From Amoebidium appalachense (Eukaryota > Ichthyosporea): a stretch of 64,000 bases of DNA. Within the stretch, counting starts at the first letter, position 1. Every line of letters begins with the position of its first letter. Shown in pieces: positions 1-11,869 of the stretch. A program made the position numbers and the translations under genes. The notes beneath the pieces are model-generated. The model saw only the letters and a program-made list of their open reading frames with translations, made no database searches and had not been told where the DNA came from. The DNA is taken from assembly GCA_963693365.1 (NCBI GenBank), contig CAVNZM010000017.1:3968001-4032000 (forward strand), in the 5' to 3' direction.

Positions 1-202
1 ACACGTATTTTCTTCAACAAACGTTAGCATATCGTTTTGCTTGCTACCAGTGACTAGATCTTTAAACTCAAGGGCACCCATATGGTGGCTGCTTCACTCT
101 ATGGAAAAGTAGATCCCTTTCGAAATAATAATCAAGCAGATCCTTCAAGTTGGATCTAACCACAAGGCTCTACTGCGCAGTCAGCAAGCTTGCAAAAGGA
201 AC
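1..202. other. 5' flank of the first gene, no gene seen
   Basis: This is AT-rich unique sequence without simple repeats. It ends just before the proposed start codon at 203. It should hold the 5' UTR or promoter of the MFSD6-like gene, but no clear TATA or CCAAT element was picked out. Confidence 0.3.
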
Positions 203-1903
203 ATGGACACCACCAGTGGAGGTGCATCCAAGGTAAATTTCAAGAAATCCTACAGATTCTTCTTTTTCGGTGCATCTTCGGTCTTGTTCTCGTTCTCAGA
301 AAAAGAAGAAATATAATTTTGGAGCTTCCCATGCCAAAGCATGCAGTTCTTTCAATTAAAAGTGAGGAATGTTAGTAGAGGTCTAACTCTGATATACCGG
401 TATTTTGCAGATGGCACCACAACTGTTTCCAGCCAAGGCCATGTACTTCTTCTTATGTGCAGGTGCCTCTTCTCTGTTCCCGTTTTTCCCTGTCATCTAT
501 CGTGATAAGGGGTTCAGCGGAGCTCAGATTGGGCTGCTCAGCGCACTTAATCCGCTAATTGGGTATGTCTACCAACAACGGTTTCCCTTCTGCCTCACAA
601 TACCGTGTCTTTCGTTTTTATTGTTTGACCATCTAACTCGATTAGCATCCTAACTAGCCCTTCCCCTGCCTGCTCGTTCATGTATTTTATAGGGTATGTT
701 TAGATCCTTTGATTTTGATGCTACACCTCGGCAACCATCTCAGCCCGATTCTTTTCCCGGCAGCTTCTTCGGGGCACCTATGCTTGGTGCCCTTGCCGAC
801 TACACAGGGGCACACCGCACCATCTTCATCCTGTTTATGGTCTTGGGCATGGCATCAAACGTGCTCTTGCTGTACACCTCTACCTTTGCTGGTGTACTTG
901 TGGTGGTAAGTCTGCGAAACTAAACTTTCAAACGTGATATTTGATGAAAAATAAATTATTCTGGAGTGAGTGTAAGAAACGGAAGTCTTGGGGAGATTAT
1001 TATTTGACGCAGTGCGAACTCTTCTGTTGGAATTTCCGTGGTGCCTGGATATGTCTTTGTTGATACTGTGTTTTGGTTCTGCCAGGCTTTTGGTAGATGG
1101 TTGCATGTGCTTGTAGTTGTGGCCGTGCTCATCCCAAAAAATGAGAGTAGCGAGCGGGTGTTGGACAGGCATGGAACTCTTGCATCCATGCCGTTAGCCC
1201 CGTTGCACTCACATATTATAGCAACTTCCACTGACACACGTGCTCGCACGCATTCACATGCACACATGTCGGCCGAACGTAAACGCACATGCACACGCAT
1301 ACGCACACTCACACAGGTGTGCACACGCGTGTGCTTACACGCCGACATCTCATACACAAACACAAACACACACACACACACATACTCAGGCACAAAAACA
1401 CGCATGTACACCCACATTCACAACAAGAAAACACTTTCTGGCAGCCATCTTCCCGTGTTCCCCCCCCCCCCCCCCCCCTTTCCCCCCCCCCTCCCCCAGG
1501 GCCTCCCCTACATACATACACTCACATAGGCTCGCACTAAAGAAAGAAAGAAAAAAAGATAGAAAGGCAGTAAAGAGAGGGGGAGAGGGGCGGGAAGGGG
1601 GGAGTAGTTGGGGTGGGGGGGGGGGGGGGGGGGGGGGGGAGGGGGGGGGGGGGGGGGAGGAAAGGGGAAGAAGAGAGACCGACCGAGTTCCATACCGGAG
1701 GCTTACATAAGGAAAACAAAGTGTAGGGAGGTGATGCATGTTCTTTTTCTAACCGGGTGTCATTATTGCCAGCTTATCCTCAGCAACGTATTCCTCTCCC
1801 CGCTGATGCCCCTCGTGGACAATGCTGCTTTCCAGCTGCTTGGCCCAGAGAGCCACCAGAGCTGAGGTATGATGCACATGTTCCCCCCCTACCCCCCCTC
1901 CAG

Positions 1904-1972
<69 letters not shown>

Positions 1973-2110
1973 CACACACACATACACACCGCGCACATGC
2001 ACACACATCTGGATTGTGCTTGTTCCTCTGTTTCGTATTTTCTTTCCTTATGAGCACCCGCATTTTGGACCTCCTCTGTCCGTCCGTTCCACCCAGAGCC
2101 CCCCCCTCTC

Positions 2111-2163
<53 letters not shown>

Positions 2164-3641
2164 CCGGCCACTCTCTTCTTCTCTTTCTGCCTCTCTCTTC
2201 CCTTTTTCCCCTCCCTTCCTCTCTCTCTATTTCCCCTTCTCCTTTACCCTTCATATCTCCGTCCATCCCTCCCTCCCTCTCTCTGCTCCCTATCCTCTCC
2301 TTCCCCTCCACATACACACACACGCACACACACCACACCACCCCACCCTTGCACATCCACCCACCCACCCACCCAAACCTTCCCTCCCCCCCCCTTTCCC
2401 CGCTCTCCCCACCACCAGCACACACACACACACACACACAAAGACACACACCACACCGCCACCACCACCACCATGCCTGTAGAACCCCCCCTCCTCCCCC
2501 AACCGCCTCGGTCACACTTGCACTTATTTTTCCTGCAGGCAAGGTGCGTCTCTGGGGAGCCATTGGGTGGGGGGGCATGGCCCCGTTGGCCGGGCTAGTG
2601 GTGACTCAACTTCATGCACCGGGGCTACACTTCTGGATCTATGTGGTTGTCAGTTTGGCTACCCTGCCCCTGGCTCCCCGGCTGCCCATGAGTGCAAAGC
2701 CCCACGCAGCTGATACCTGCACAAAAGGTATGCTTTTATGTGACAACTAAACAACTTCTCTTGGACCGGGAATATTTCTTTGTATGGTAATTCTGGATGC
2801 CTAAAAAAAAAAGGAGATTTTGACCATATGATGGGCAAACCCGAATCATCACACATGTTGCCCCCTCCTGATCTACGGGATAATGAAACGCGCCGGGGTT
2901 TTTTCTCACTAGGCATACTGGTGGAGGCAAAGGCAAAGCTGAGACAAAGTGAACTCGAGGATTTGATGTTTGTGTTTTTTCGTTTGTTTTTTAAAAAAAT
3001 TAGAAAAATAAATAAAATAAAATAAATACAGTGGTTTCTGTATACGGCAAATGGAGAAGGAGGGGGCAGGTGGTGTTGTTGAGTAAGTGGAAATGCCAAA
3101 GGACACAAATAACCGATGTCTGGGTGACACTTACACCCTTTCCTACAGGTGAATCTGGCAACGTTAGCAGCAAGGCAGGCAAAGTAGGCGGCAAAAGCAA
3201 ACCCCACAACGTTTTGCGGCTGGACGGAAGCAGTGAGGAATTGTCTGTGGACGAACAAGATGAAGAGGATGTATTTATTAATAGCAACAGTGGTATGGTT
3301 ATGGAAACTGTTTCTTTGAGCGGTGGAACTATAAAAAACATAAATACGCACGGGGGTGTATCAGCAAGCGAAAGCAGCAAGGTTGAATTGGGTGATGATG
3401 AAGAAGGGGAGAGGTCCGATGGAGATCAAGATGGTGAAAGGAGAGGAAAGAGCGAAAAGCCGTCAGTGTGGTTGGTCTTTGCTCTGTTCAAGAACCCTGA
3501 GGTGAGTGTGGGTGGGTGGGTGGGTGGTTTTGGGGGGAAGGGGGGGGGGGGGGGGGGGGCAGGGGGGGAGGAGGGAGGGGGAGTCTTGGGTGGTCGAGTG
3601 GGGAGGGTGGTTGGGTGGTTCGTTGGTGTGGGTGTGGTTGA

Positions 3642-3710
<69 letters not shown>

Positions 3711-4079
3711 CCCTCCGTGCGGGCCATCCGCCACTTTTTTGATGTTTATTTGGGCTTGGGAGTTGCTGCAACTCCCTTTGCATCTGCACCTCACTGCCAA
3801 ACATGCAATGGCCATAGGGTTGACTACCACATGTACATAATGGGCATGTACGAACGTTGCAGATATTGGGTGAAACATCTTTCATTGCGTGGAGCTAGTT
3901 AGTTGTCGTGTGCTGTTGTATCCTTTTTTATGTTTCTTTCAACATATTCTTTTGTGTGTGCGGTGTGTGTGTGTGTGTGTGTGTGGTTGGGGGGGGGGGG
4001 GGGGGGGGGACATTTTTGGTGGGTATTTACTTTTTTTCCTTTTTTTCCCCCTTTGTTATTACTATTATTTCCGGGGGAG

Positions 4080-4114
<35 letters not shown>

Positions 4115-4407
4115 ATCAATCACACCAATAATACCGACACATATCCCCTTCTCACATTTACAGGTGGTGACGTTCTTTGTGTGTGTGTGGATCATGGGGG
4201 CAGGGGCAGGGCTCATCAACAACCTCCTATTCTTGCACCTGGCCAATTTGGGCGGCACAGACACCCTGTTTGGCCTCAGTCTGACCTTCACGTGCGTCCT
4301 TGAGGTGCCTTTCTTCTTCTACTCGGAGCAGGTGCGTGCAGTGCAGTGTTGCATGATGGTATGTTATCCCCAAATAGACAGCGGATTTTTATTTTTATTT
4401 TTTAATT

Positions 4408-4461
<54 letters not shown>

Positions 4462-4861
4462 ATTTGGGAGGGGGCTAACATAATAATAGAAGGTTAGTCT
4501 TGTTGCTTTGCCTGGCAACTTTGAATGCGAGTAAAGGCTGCAGGCCTATTGTTCCTACAAAGAGAATATAGCAAGAGCCACAAATGATTTCAAGAAATTC
4601 GAGTTTACGGAAGAAGATGTTGGGGACCGTGACATAGCTACAAATCGAGCTTGCAATTCGCCATTCCGAAAGGTCAATCTCCTGGTGTGCAGACACGCAG
4701 GAACACAGAGAGGAACACAGATTAGGACACACAGGCACGCACTTAGGCACACCCTTATCCCCTCTCAAAAGACATTCACTCATATGCACCCGACTCACTC
4801 ACACTCTTAACGTACCAGCTCAAAAACACACTCGTTCAGTCACTTGCTCAAAGCACTTACC

Positions 4862-4917
<56 letters not shown>

Positions 4918-4936
4918 ACACACGCGCACATACACA

Positions 4937-5018
<82 letters not shown>

Positions 5019-5308
5019 GATCATCAAGGGGCTGGGGGGTACCATGGGTGTTCTGCGTGTGACCTTTTGGGCCTATGCGGCGCGTCTAATTGGCTACTCG
5101 CTACTAACCAATCCGTGGTGGGTGCTGCCCATCGAACTGCTGCACGGCATCACTTATGCTGCAATGTGGTCAGGTGGGTGAGGAGGTGGAGGGGAGGGGG
5201 GGGGGGGGGGGGGGGGGGGGGAGGTAGGGGGGGAGGGGGGGGGGGGGTCTTTCTTTTTTAATTTGTTTGTTCGTTTTCTTTTTTGTCCCCTTTTTTTTTG
5301 GGGGGGGT

Positions 5309-5390
<82 letters not shown>

Positions 5391-6113
5391 CAAAATACTG
5401 CTGCATGGCATCAAACATGCTGCCATGTGGCCAGGTGGTTGAGGGGGGGGGGGGGGATGGGGGTCTGTTTTGGTCTTTAATTTTTCAGGTTTTCTCGTTT
5501 TTGGTTTTGGTTTTTTGTTTGTTGCTTGTTTGTTTTCTTGGTTTTTGTTTTGTTTTGTATGTGTGTGGTGCGTGCATGTGGTTGTGTGGGTGGGTGGGTG
5601 GGTGGGTGTGGGTGGGTGTGGGTGGGTGGGTGTGTTTGGAGGGGAGGAGAGCCGGGGGAGGGGGGGGAGGGGGGGGGGAGGGGGGGCTGGGCGAGATGTT
5701 TGTGTAGAGATGTCTTGAGTTATTGTGAGGATGTGTGTTTTGCGTGCGGTCCCTCATGCCGGTTTTCGCAGCAGTTAGTTCGTGGGTATGTGTGCGTCTG
5801 TGTGTACACTGTGTGTGTGTGTGTGTCTTGTTTGCACTGCGGTTGGATAGTGTGTATTGTATGATTCACCTGCTCTCTTTTTTCCACCTTTACTTATAAA
5901 AACGAATGCGTACAACCGCAGTTGTGTGTATGTAATCTGTGTGTAAAACACACCCAACTTCCCTGCTTACCACCTGTTTCCCCTGCAGCATGCACGTCCT
6001 ATGCCTATCTCTTGGCGCCACCAGAGCTTGGCGCCACCATGCAGGGCCTACTCACGGGTACGCCTCAAATCTCCACACCCCTCCCCCCATTGTCGAACAC
6101 AAATACACAATTG

Positions 6114-6195
<82 letters not shown>

Positions 6196-6617
6196 TGCAA
6201 CACGAGTGTGCGCATGCACACGCACTGCATATGTGCACATGCACGGGTATAGTGCAGTCAGAGCAGTTACTGATCACTTGATGTTCTTCGAGAAGGACCG
6301 AGAAAACATGCCGGCGGGCAAAGGGGAAAAGGGGGAGGGGGGGGGGGGGGGAGGGGATGGTGGTGTTATATATGACGCCTGCATGTGCCTGCAGGTGTGC
6401 ATGCGGGATTGGGTGCAGGCACAGGCTGCCTGGTGTCCGGGCTTCTCTACGACCTGATTGGTGGGTGCACGTATCATGTTTATGCCTGTATAGAAGAACC
6501 GAGTGGGGTGGGGAGGGGGGGGGGGGAGGGGGGGGGGGGTAGGTTCATGTGAATGAGTGGGTGTGTGTGGGGGGGGGGGGGGGGGAGAAAGACGGGTGTG
6601 TGTGGTGGTGGGTGGGT

Positions 6618-6661
<44 letters not shown>

Positions 6662-7415
6662 AAAGGGCCCACATATGCACTGTCTTGCTTTAAGGGAACC
6701 TGACGAGGCCATTGATGTTAGTTAGACCTGTGTTGGTATGTATGCACCTGAGGGTCTAACAGAGCGCCGATTTGTTGGGTTGGACGGGGAGGGGGGGCTG
6801 GGTCGATGGGTGGGTGGGTGTTTTGTGGGGTTGGGGAGGGGAGATAGGGGTAAGCCTATTTTGCCCCCTTGGGTGTTAAAGTTTCCGTTTTAGTGCTGCA
6901 TAGCAAGGCGATTCATCTCATGGGTGTGCCTGACATATGGGAGGCTGACTGGGGTTTATGTAGGTGCACCTAGAACATTCCAGGTTGGAGCAACAATCAT
7001 TCTGCTGGCCTTTGTGGCATTCGTGCTGGTCACTATGGTAGGGATCCTCCTCTTGTATTCCCTGATCCCTCCCCCCTCGATCTCTTTGTGTATGTTCTTT
7101 TTGGCGAAATTGCTCAACGTGAATTTGTTGTGAAAACGTATTTGGTAATGTTCTACGCGATTTTACACCTCCTTACATACCCTGCCACATCCCACATGCC
7201 CCCAAACACCCACTCTCCCCCCCTCCTCCACGCTTCGGCTCCTGCGATTCCCTGTTTTCTTGTCGTATGTCGATGGCAGTTGGATGGAAGAAAGGGAAAG
7301 CAGTGCATGGTGCTCGTGGGTGCGGGTGTGGGTGGGTGCGTGTCTGTGGGTGTGCTTGTGCTTGCACTTGTGCATGTGTCTATTCCCGGGGGAAAGGTTT
7401 TTCTTTTTTTCTTTT

Positions 7416-7474
<59 letters not shown>

Positions 7475-7807
7475 GGGGGGGGGGGGTGGGAGGGGAGATG
7501 GGCTACATGCGACGGTACAGATGAAAGCGCCAGGGTTCTGTTTGTGTTGTCTTTGTGTTTTCTTTGTGTTTTCTTTATGTTTTCTTTGCCTTTGTTTTAG
7601 AAACTGGAAATGACATGGTTTGCTCCCTTCTGCCTCTCCTCCTGACTGGTTTTCTGCACACAGAAATGGGGTAGGACCAACACAGACAACACACGGTGGA
7701 GTGTCTGTTGTTGGCGGGGGAGAAGAGGGGATGTGGGCTACAGCAGGGTGGAGCTGGCTACAGCTGCAGATTGGGATGATAGGGAGGATGATTCTGGGGA
7801 TGAATAA
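203..7807 (+). CDS. MFSD6-like major facilitator superfamily transporter
   Basis: Proposed exons are 203-232, 411-562, 764-905, 1773-1866, 2539-2727, 3149-3501, 4164-4331, 5020-5173, 5989-6057, 6395-6460, 6964-7037 and 7664-7807; all phases join and give about 544 codons. The product should be a 12-helix plasma- or endomembrane carrier; the substrate cannot be inferred. Family marks are the first helix with [17 protein letters not shown], then [19 protein letters not shown], and [11 protein letters not shown] after [10 protein letters not shown], as in animal MFSD6. Exon 6 codes for a long acidic, Ser/Gly-rich loop between the two six-helix halves, and the last exon adds an acidic hydrophilic tail. 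Oddity: the frame at the end of exon 4 reads TGA (1863-1865) just before a good donor, where the family has a conserved Tyr before Gly. The gene is therefore recoded, a pseudogene, or affected by a base error. The short first exon is the least certain part. Confidence 0.85.
1863..1865 (+). other. in-frame TGA at the exon 4/5 junction of the MFSD6-like gene
   Basis: Exon 4 is entered in phase 0 and reads through [17 protein letters not shown], then TGA, then a G that joins GC of exon 5 to make Gly. Relatives have Tyr-Gly at this position. The donor gtatga at 1867 and the acceptor at 2537-2538 are both good. A GC donor two codons upstream would avoid the stop but would drop the Tyr-Gly pair. 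Confidence 0.6.
4866..5013. repeat. (CA)n microsatellite running into a 3' splice site
   Basis: A CA repeat with a few TA and CG interruptions ends in catacag, which is the acceptor of MFSD6-like exon 8. Confidence 0.95.
5309..5389. repeat. 81-nt uninterrupted G homopolymer
   Basis: This is the longest G run in the window, inside intron 8 of the MFSD6-like gene. Dozens of shorter G or C runs (15-60 nt) occur in nearly every intron. Run length may be imprecise in the assembly. Confidence 0.9.
5397..5444 (+). repeat. partial copy of the 3' end of MFSD6-like exon 8 with its donor
   Basis: This 48-base stretch closely matches 5136-5183, the last codons of exon 8 plus the donor gtgggt, 261 bases downstream. 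It would encode [13 protein letters not shown] against [13 protein letters not shown] in the real exon. It begins a few bases after an 81-nt G run (5309-5389) and has no acceptor of its own. Confidence 0.8.
6127..6193. repeat. (AG)n microsatellite
   Basis: Uninterrupted AG dinucleotides in intron 9 of the MFSD6-like gene, preceded by a short CA run. Confidence 0.95.
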
Positions 7808-7990
7808 TTATAGGACATGGGTAGGTGTGATTTGGAACGAATGGAAGGTTATGTGTGATCTGGAAAGAATGCAATGCCTATCGCATGTTCTGGGCATCAT
7901 GAAGAATAACTATGGGACATAGATTGGTGTGCTTGGGAACGAATGGAATGTTATGTGTGATCTGAAAGAATGTAAAGCCTATACTGTAAT
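7803..7990 (+). repeat. two diverged ~102-bp tandem repeats over the stop codon and 3' UTR
   Basis: The segment from about 7803 is repeated from 7905 at about 80-85% identity by eye. Shared marks are aataattatagGACAT/aataactatgGGACAT, ggaacgaatgga and gttatgtgtgatctg. The first unit starts at the stop codon of the MFSD6-like gene, so it lies in the 3' UTR. Confidence 0.75.
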
Positions 7991-9275
7991 GTTGCAGTGA
8001 ACAAGTACCGAGTGTGTACAGTCCCCCATGTAGTAGGTGTGTTGCTTGGTCGAAGGATTAAATCTAGGAAGAGGAATGCACGTAGTTCTATGTTTTGAAC
8101 TTTAACATGAGATAAGGTGGACTGTAAACGGTCTCCGTAGGAGTGGGTGGGTGAATGTCGCACAAAGCTGTTCCCGTATGCCTCGTGTTGATGTCGAATC
8201 AATACCGAATGTAACCGTATGATAGGATTCTGAAATTAGTTAATGACACACAAATGTCTTTGTAACGAGTGAGTAGCTGAACAGATACATGTTGGACTTT
8301 TGTGTTGTCCATAACCCAATCGCAGCTTACACTTGAATGATTAATTGTTTAGTCCTTGTGACCGGTGACATGGTCTCGCCTAACATAGTGGGTTTGTTTG
8401 TGCTTTCACAGTGCTAGTTGATGTGTAAGTGATGCTCAAATATCATAATGCAAATCATATTAATGCATATCATAATGCAAATAGTAAGTTATTCCGCAAG
8501 CAATTGCAATGATGATGGCTGTGTACATACGTGTGTTTAGTGCTTGATAGTTGCAGGAGACGGTGAAGTCACTGATGATGATATGATATGTATACTGTTG
8601 AAGGGAATGAAAGAGATAATTTTTCCGTGTTGTGCATCAGAGGTCACTGCATGCGCAGGTGCTGCATTTTGGCCATGATATCTATTATAAAGAATATACA
8701 ATAGACTATCATACGGTGTGCTTAATTACTCTACAATTCACACCCCAGCACTAGCGGTGCCAAAATGGTGCATTCGACACTTGTCCATTTAGATCCCCCC
8801 CCTCCCCCCCTCCCCCCCTCAGCACACACACGGACACACGTACACGTGGCACGTACACGCACACACAAAAAAAGAGGAAGGAAGAAGAAGAAGAAGAAGA
8901 ACGAAAAACACGTACCCGTGCATGCCACACATGATTGTGCGCGCGCATAAACACATGAACAGACTATGATACTCATATCATGTCCCCCCTCCTCCTCCCC
9001 CTTCCCCCCCCCCCCCCCCCCCCCCCTCCCCCCCCCCCCCCACACACACACACACACATGTGCACGATATTTACACACAGGCCATGGCCACTGCACATGT
9101 ACATGTGCATATCGATGTCATGCACCAGAAACCTTACCGTTCGGTATCATGTCGTGTCATGGGTTGGCCCGGGAACGGCCAATAAAGTCCAATGATGCCT
9201 CACTGCCTCAGCCCCCTCGGGCCACGAGCTCCCTCCTCCCCCTTTTTTTGGTCCCCCCTCCTCCATATCCGAGGC

Positions 9276-9312
<37 letters not shown>

Positions 9313-10452
9313 TTTCCCCCCGAGGCTGCCAAACGAAAAACGTTAAAAGAAAGAATAGAAAAAGGAGAATTGTTGAATAGAAAAAAAAAGCTGCGGGGCA
9401 GTAGCCTATCTATTATAACTTGTCACTACAATCCCAGGACTCCTCCCTGCTTATCTTCCTGATGCTGCTACTACCCCCCCCCCCCCCCTTCCCCCAAAAT
9501 ACCCTCGGCCATGCCCTTCACTTCCTTAATACCCCGGGTGGACTACACTATAATGTTGCTAGCATTATGGCAATGGCGGCAATGCGTATTACTATAATCT
9601 CTCGACCAACCTGATTTCCATTCAGTATGGCCACGAGTGTGATGTCTTGCTCCCCATGATGCCCGCTATCCGGCTCACAGGTAGCCTTCACTGCGGCACA
9701 CAACGCAAATCATTGAAGTCCCAGGATGCCACTATTAGTAGCATCATAATCTAAATAGGTCACGAGCCATCCCGTTTATGTTTAACTACTCTAAACTCGT
9801 ATGTGTTTGTACTGATATTGGTGCATAGTGGCCGGGCCTTTTGACTAATACCAAATAACTACATACTTGGCAAATGAACCGTTCTATGATGCCTTGCAAC
9901 TATATATCATGTAATTACAATCCAAATCATATGTACTCGCGGTAGGCGTTAATACTGGAGAAGCCCGAGATAATTATCAGGTCTTAAAAAGGCACTCACG
10001 TAATACTTCACACACTGCGAATCATAGACTCTTAGACTCATCATAGTAATACACTACCTGCATGTTAATAATGCACCGGTATTGTTGCCTTAGCCTACCC
10101 ATCAGTTTACAGTGTCATATGCATATGTCGTAAAGGCCCTGTCAGTATTGTAATAGGGGCTTTGTATACATACGAACTAAATATATCATTCAAATCAATA
10201 GACCAACTTGACAGCAAGCATTCGATAAGTCCCGGTTATCACCATCACACAAGACGAGAGTGTAGTGTGCGCCAGCATCATAGTATAATATCTACGTTTA
10301 ACTTACTCAGAACGGTTGCGGTTACAGTCATACGTTAACCAGGTCCATCTGACATGTGTTTGCACCTGCTGTTCGCAGGTCTGATCCAGTGGTTGCAACT
10401 TAGATGTCGCATATTGAATAAAACACGTACTTTTAAAGTCAAGTTCGAATTC

Positions 10453-10484
<32 letters not shown>

Positions 10485-10578
10485 TTCCCCCTCCCTCCAA
10501 ATAATTATGACAGGAAACCCGTGTGCAAAGACATGCAGTAACAGGCAGAAAATTGGCACCGCCTACACTAGCAACGGG
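7991..10578. other. intergenic region, no gene seen
   Basis: Mostly unique AT-rich sequence. There are C/CA tracts at 8796-8870, 8996-9058 and 9276-9313 and a C run at 10454-10484. No open frame has protein-like composition or splice-linked continuation. It separates the 3' ends of the convergent genes at 7807 and 10579. Confidence 0.5.
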
Positions 10579-11826
10579 TTAGTAGGGTCCCTGGGGGTAG
10601 AACCGCCGACCGTTGTACTGCTGCGGCTCACTGGACCTTCTTCTGGGCATCTTTCCCTCGTACCCAACCCCATCTTCACTCACCCCCTCCTCTACGCCCA
10701 CCTCCCCCTGATACATCCTGTACCGCCTAGCACCGGGGCTCTGCATATCACTGTACCCTTGCGTGAATTGTGGTGATGGAGCGATTGACGACGGCGGGGA
10801 ACCATAACTTTCTCTACGTGGAATCATGTTTGCGCTCTGCTTTCCCCTATACTGCGACATGGAACCCGGGGCGTTCCCTTGAAGAGTCAACCTATCCATG
10901 GATGTTTCCAAGTTCATCGCGTAATCTGTGCGATCCGAGGCAGCGCTATAGTTGCTTTCAAAGTCACCGCTGGCGGCTCGGTAAAGGAAACCATAACGCG
11001 AGGAAGAGAGGGCTGGGGAGGAGCGGTTTCGCGGGGGCATGCGCGGGTTGGTGGGTGGTTGCTGTTTGCTATAGCTACCGTATGGGCTATGTAGAGACTG
11101 CGCAGACTCTCCCGCACTCGATCTTGGGTTTAAAAGGGTGTTCACGCGATACTCCGAGTCCATGTTTCCACTAAGCTTTATCGGACGGCTCGCGAGCATC
11201 GTGTTGCTCTTTGAGTTTTTCCGACTGTTTACGGAGGGTTTCTCGCACCCGTAAAGCTCCTCCCAGAGACTTTTTGCAGCGTTTAGTAGTTGTGTCGTGT
11301 GCGGGCGGGGGGCGGAGTGGCTGAGAGTGTCGGGGAATGTTGCACGCAGCCAGGCCTGGGCGGTGCCGCTGCTGATGGTCTGACGGGGGGCATCGGGGGT
11401 GCTGTGCTCCTGTTGTTCTTTGTTGAACTGACCGTGGAGGGAGATTACGTGCTCGTCCTGTGAGGGGTGAGCGTAAGACAGTCATAATATTACCGTGGAT
11501 GGAAAAGAGGCAGAGGGGTTGTGTCTGTGTGTATGACGGTGTCCCAGGGTTCGGCATTCCGTGAGAGTAAATTCTTCGAGGCCGGTAATCACAGCCGAGA
11601 TGGGAGGTTTTGGGTTCCTTTTCTTTCTTTCTTTCTTTCTCCCCCCCCCCCTCTCCCCCCCCCCCCCTCCCCCTGCCCCCCTTCTTTTCTTTTCTTTCTG
11701 CCTTTCTTTCTTTTTTTTCTTTTTCTTTTTTTCTTTCTTTCTTTCTTTTCTTTTTTTTTTGGGGGGGGGGGGGAGGGTGGGGGGGGGGAGGGGAGGAGGG
11801 GCGGGGGAGTTGGTGGGCCCGGGCAG

Positions 11827-11869
<43 letters not shown>

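Noticed and set aside
1863-1865. Reassignment of TGA to a sense codon in this organism
   Set aside because: TGA is the natural terminal stop of the HEPN-like, LctP and secernin genes, each at the expected protein end.
5154-5426. Poly-Pro, poly-Gly and poly-Ser frames across G/C runs
   Set aside because: They are produced by homopolymers. They carry no start context, domain or splice continuation.
11482-11619. Open stretch (VITGLEEFTLTECRTLGH) inside the intron of the unknown - strand gene
   Set aside because: No acceptor and donor pair keeps the phase of both flanking exons, and the only upstream AG lies in a purine repeat. Direct joining of the two flanking exons is phase 0 to phase 0.
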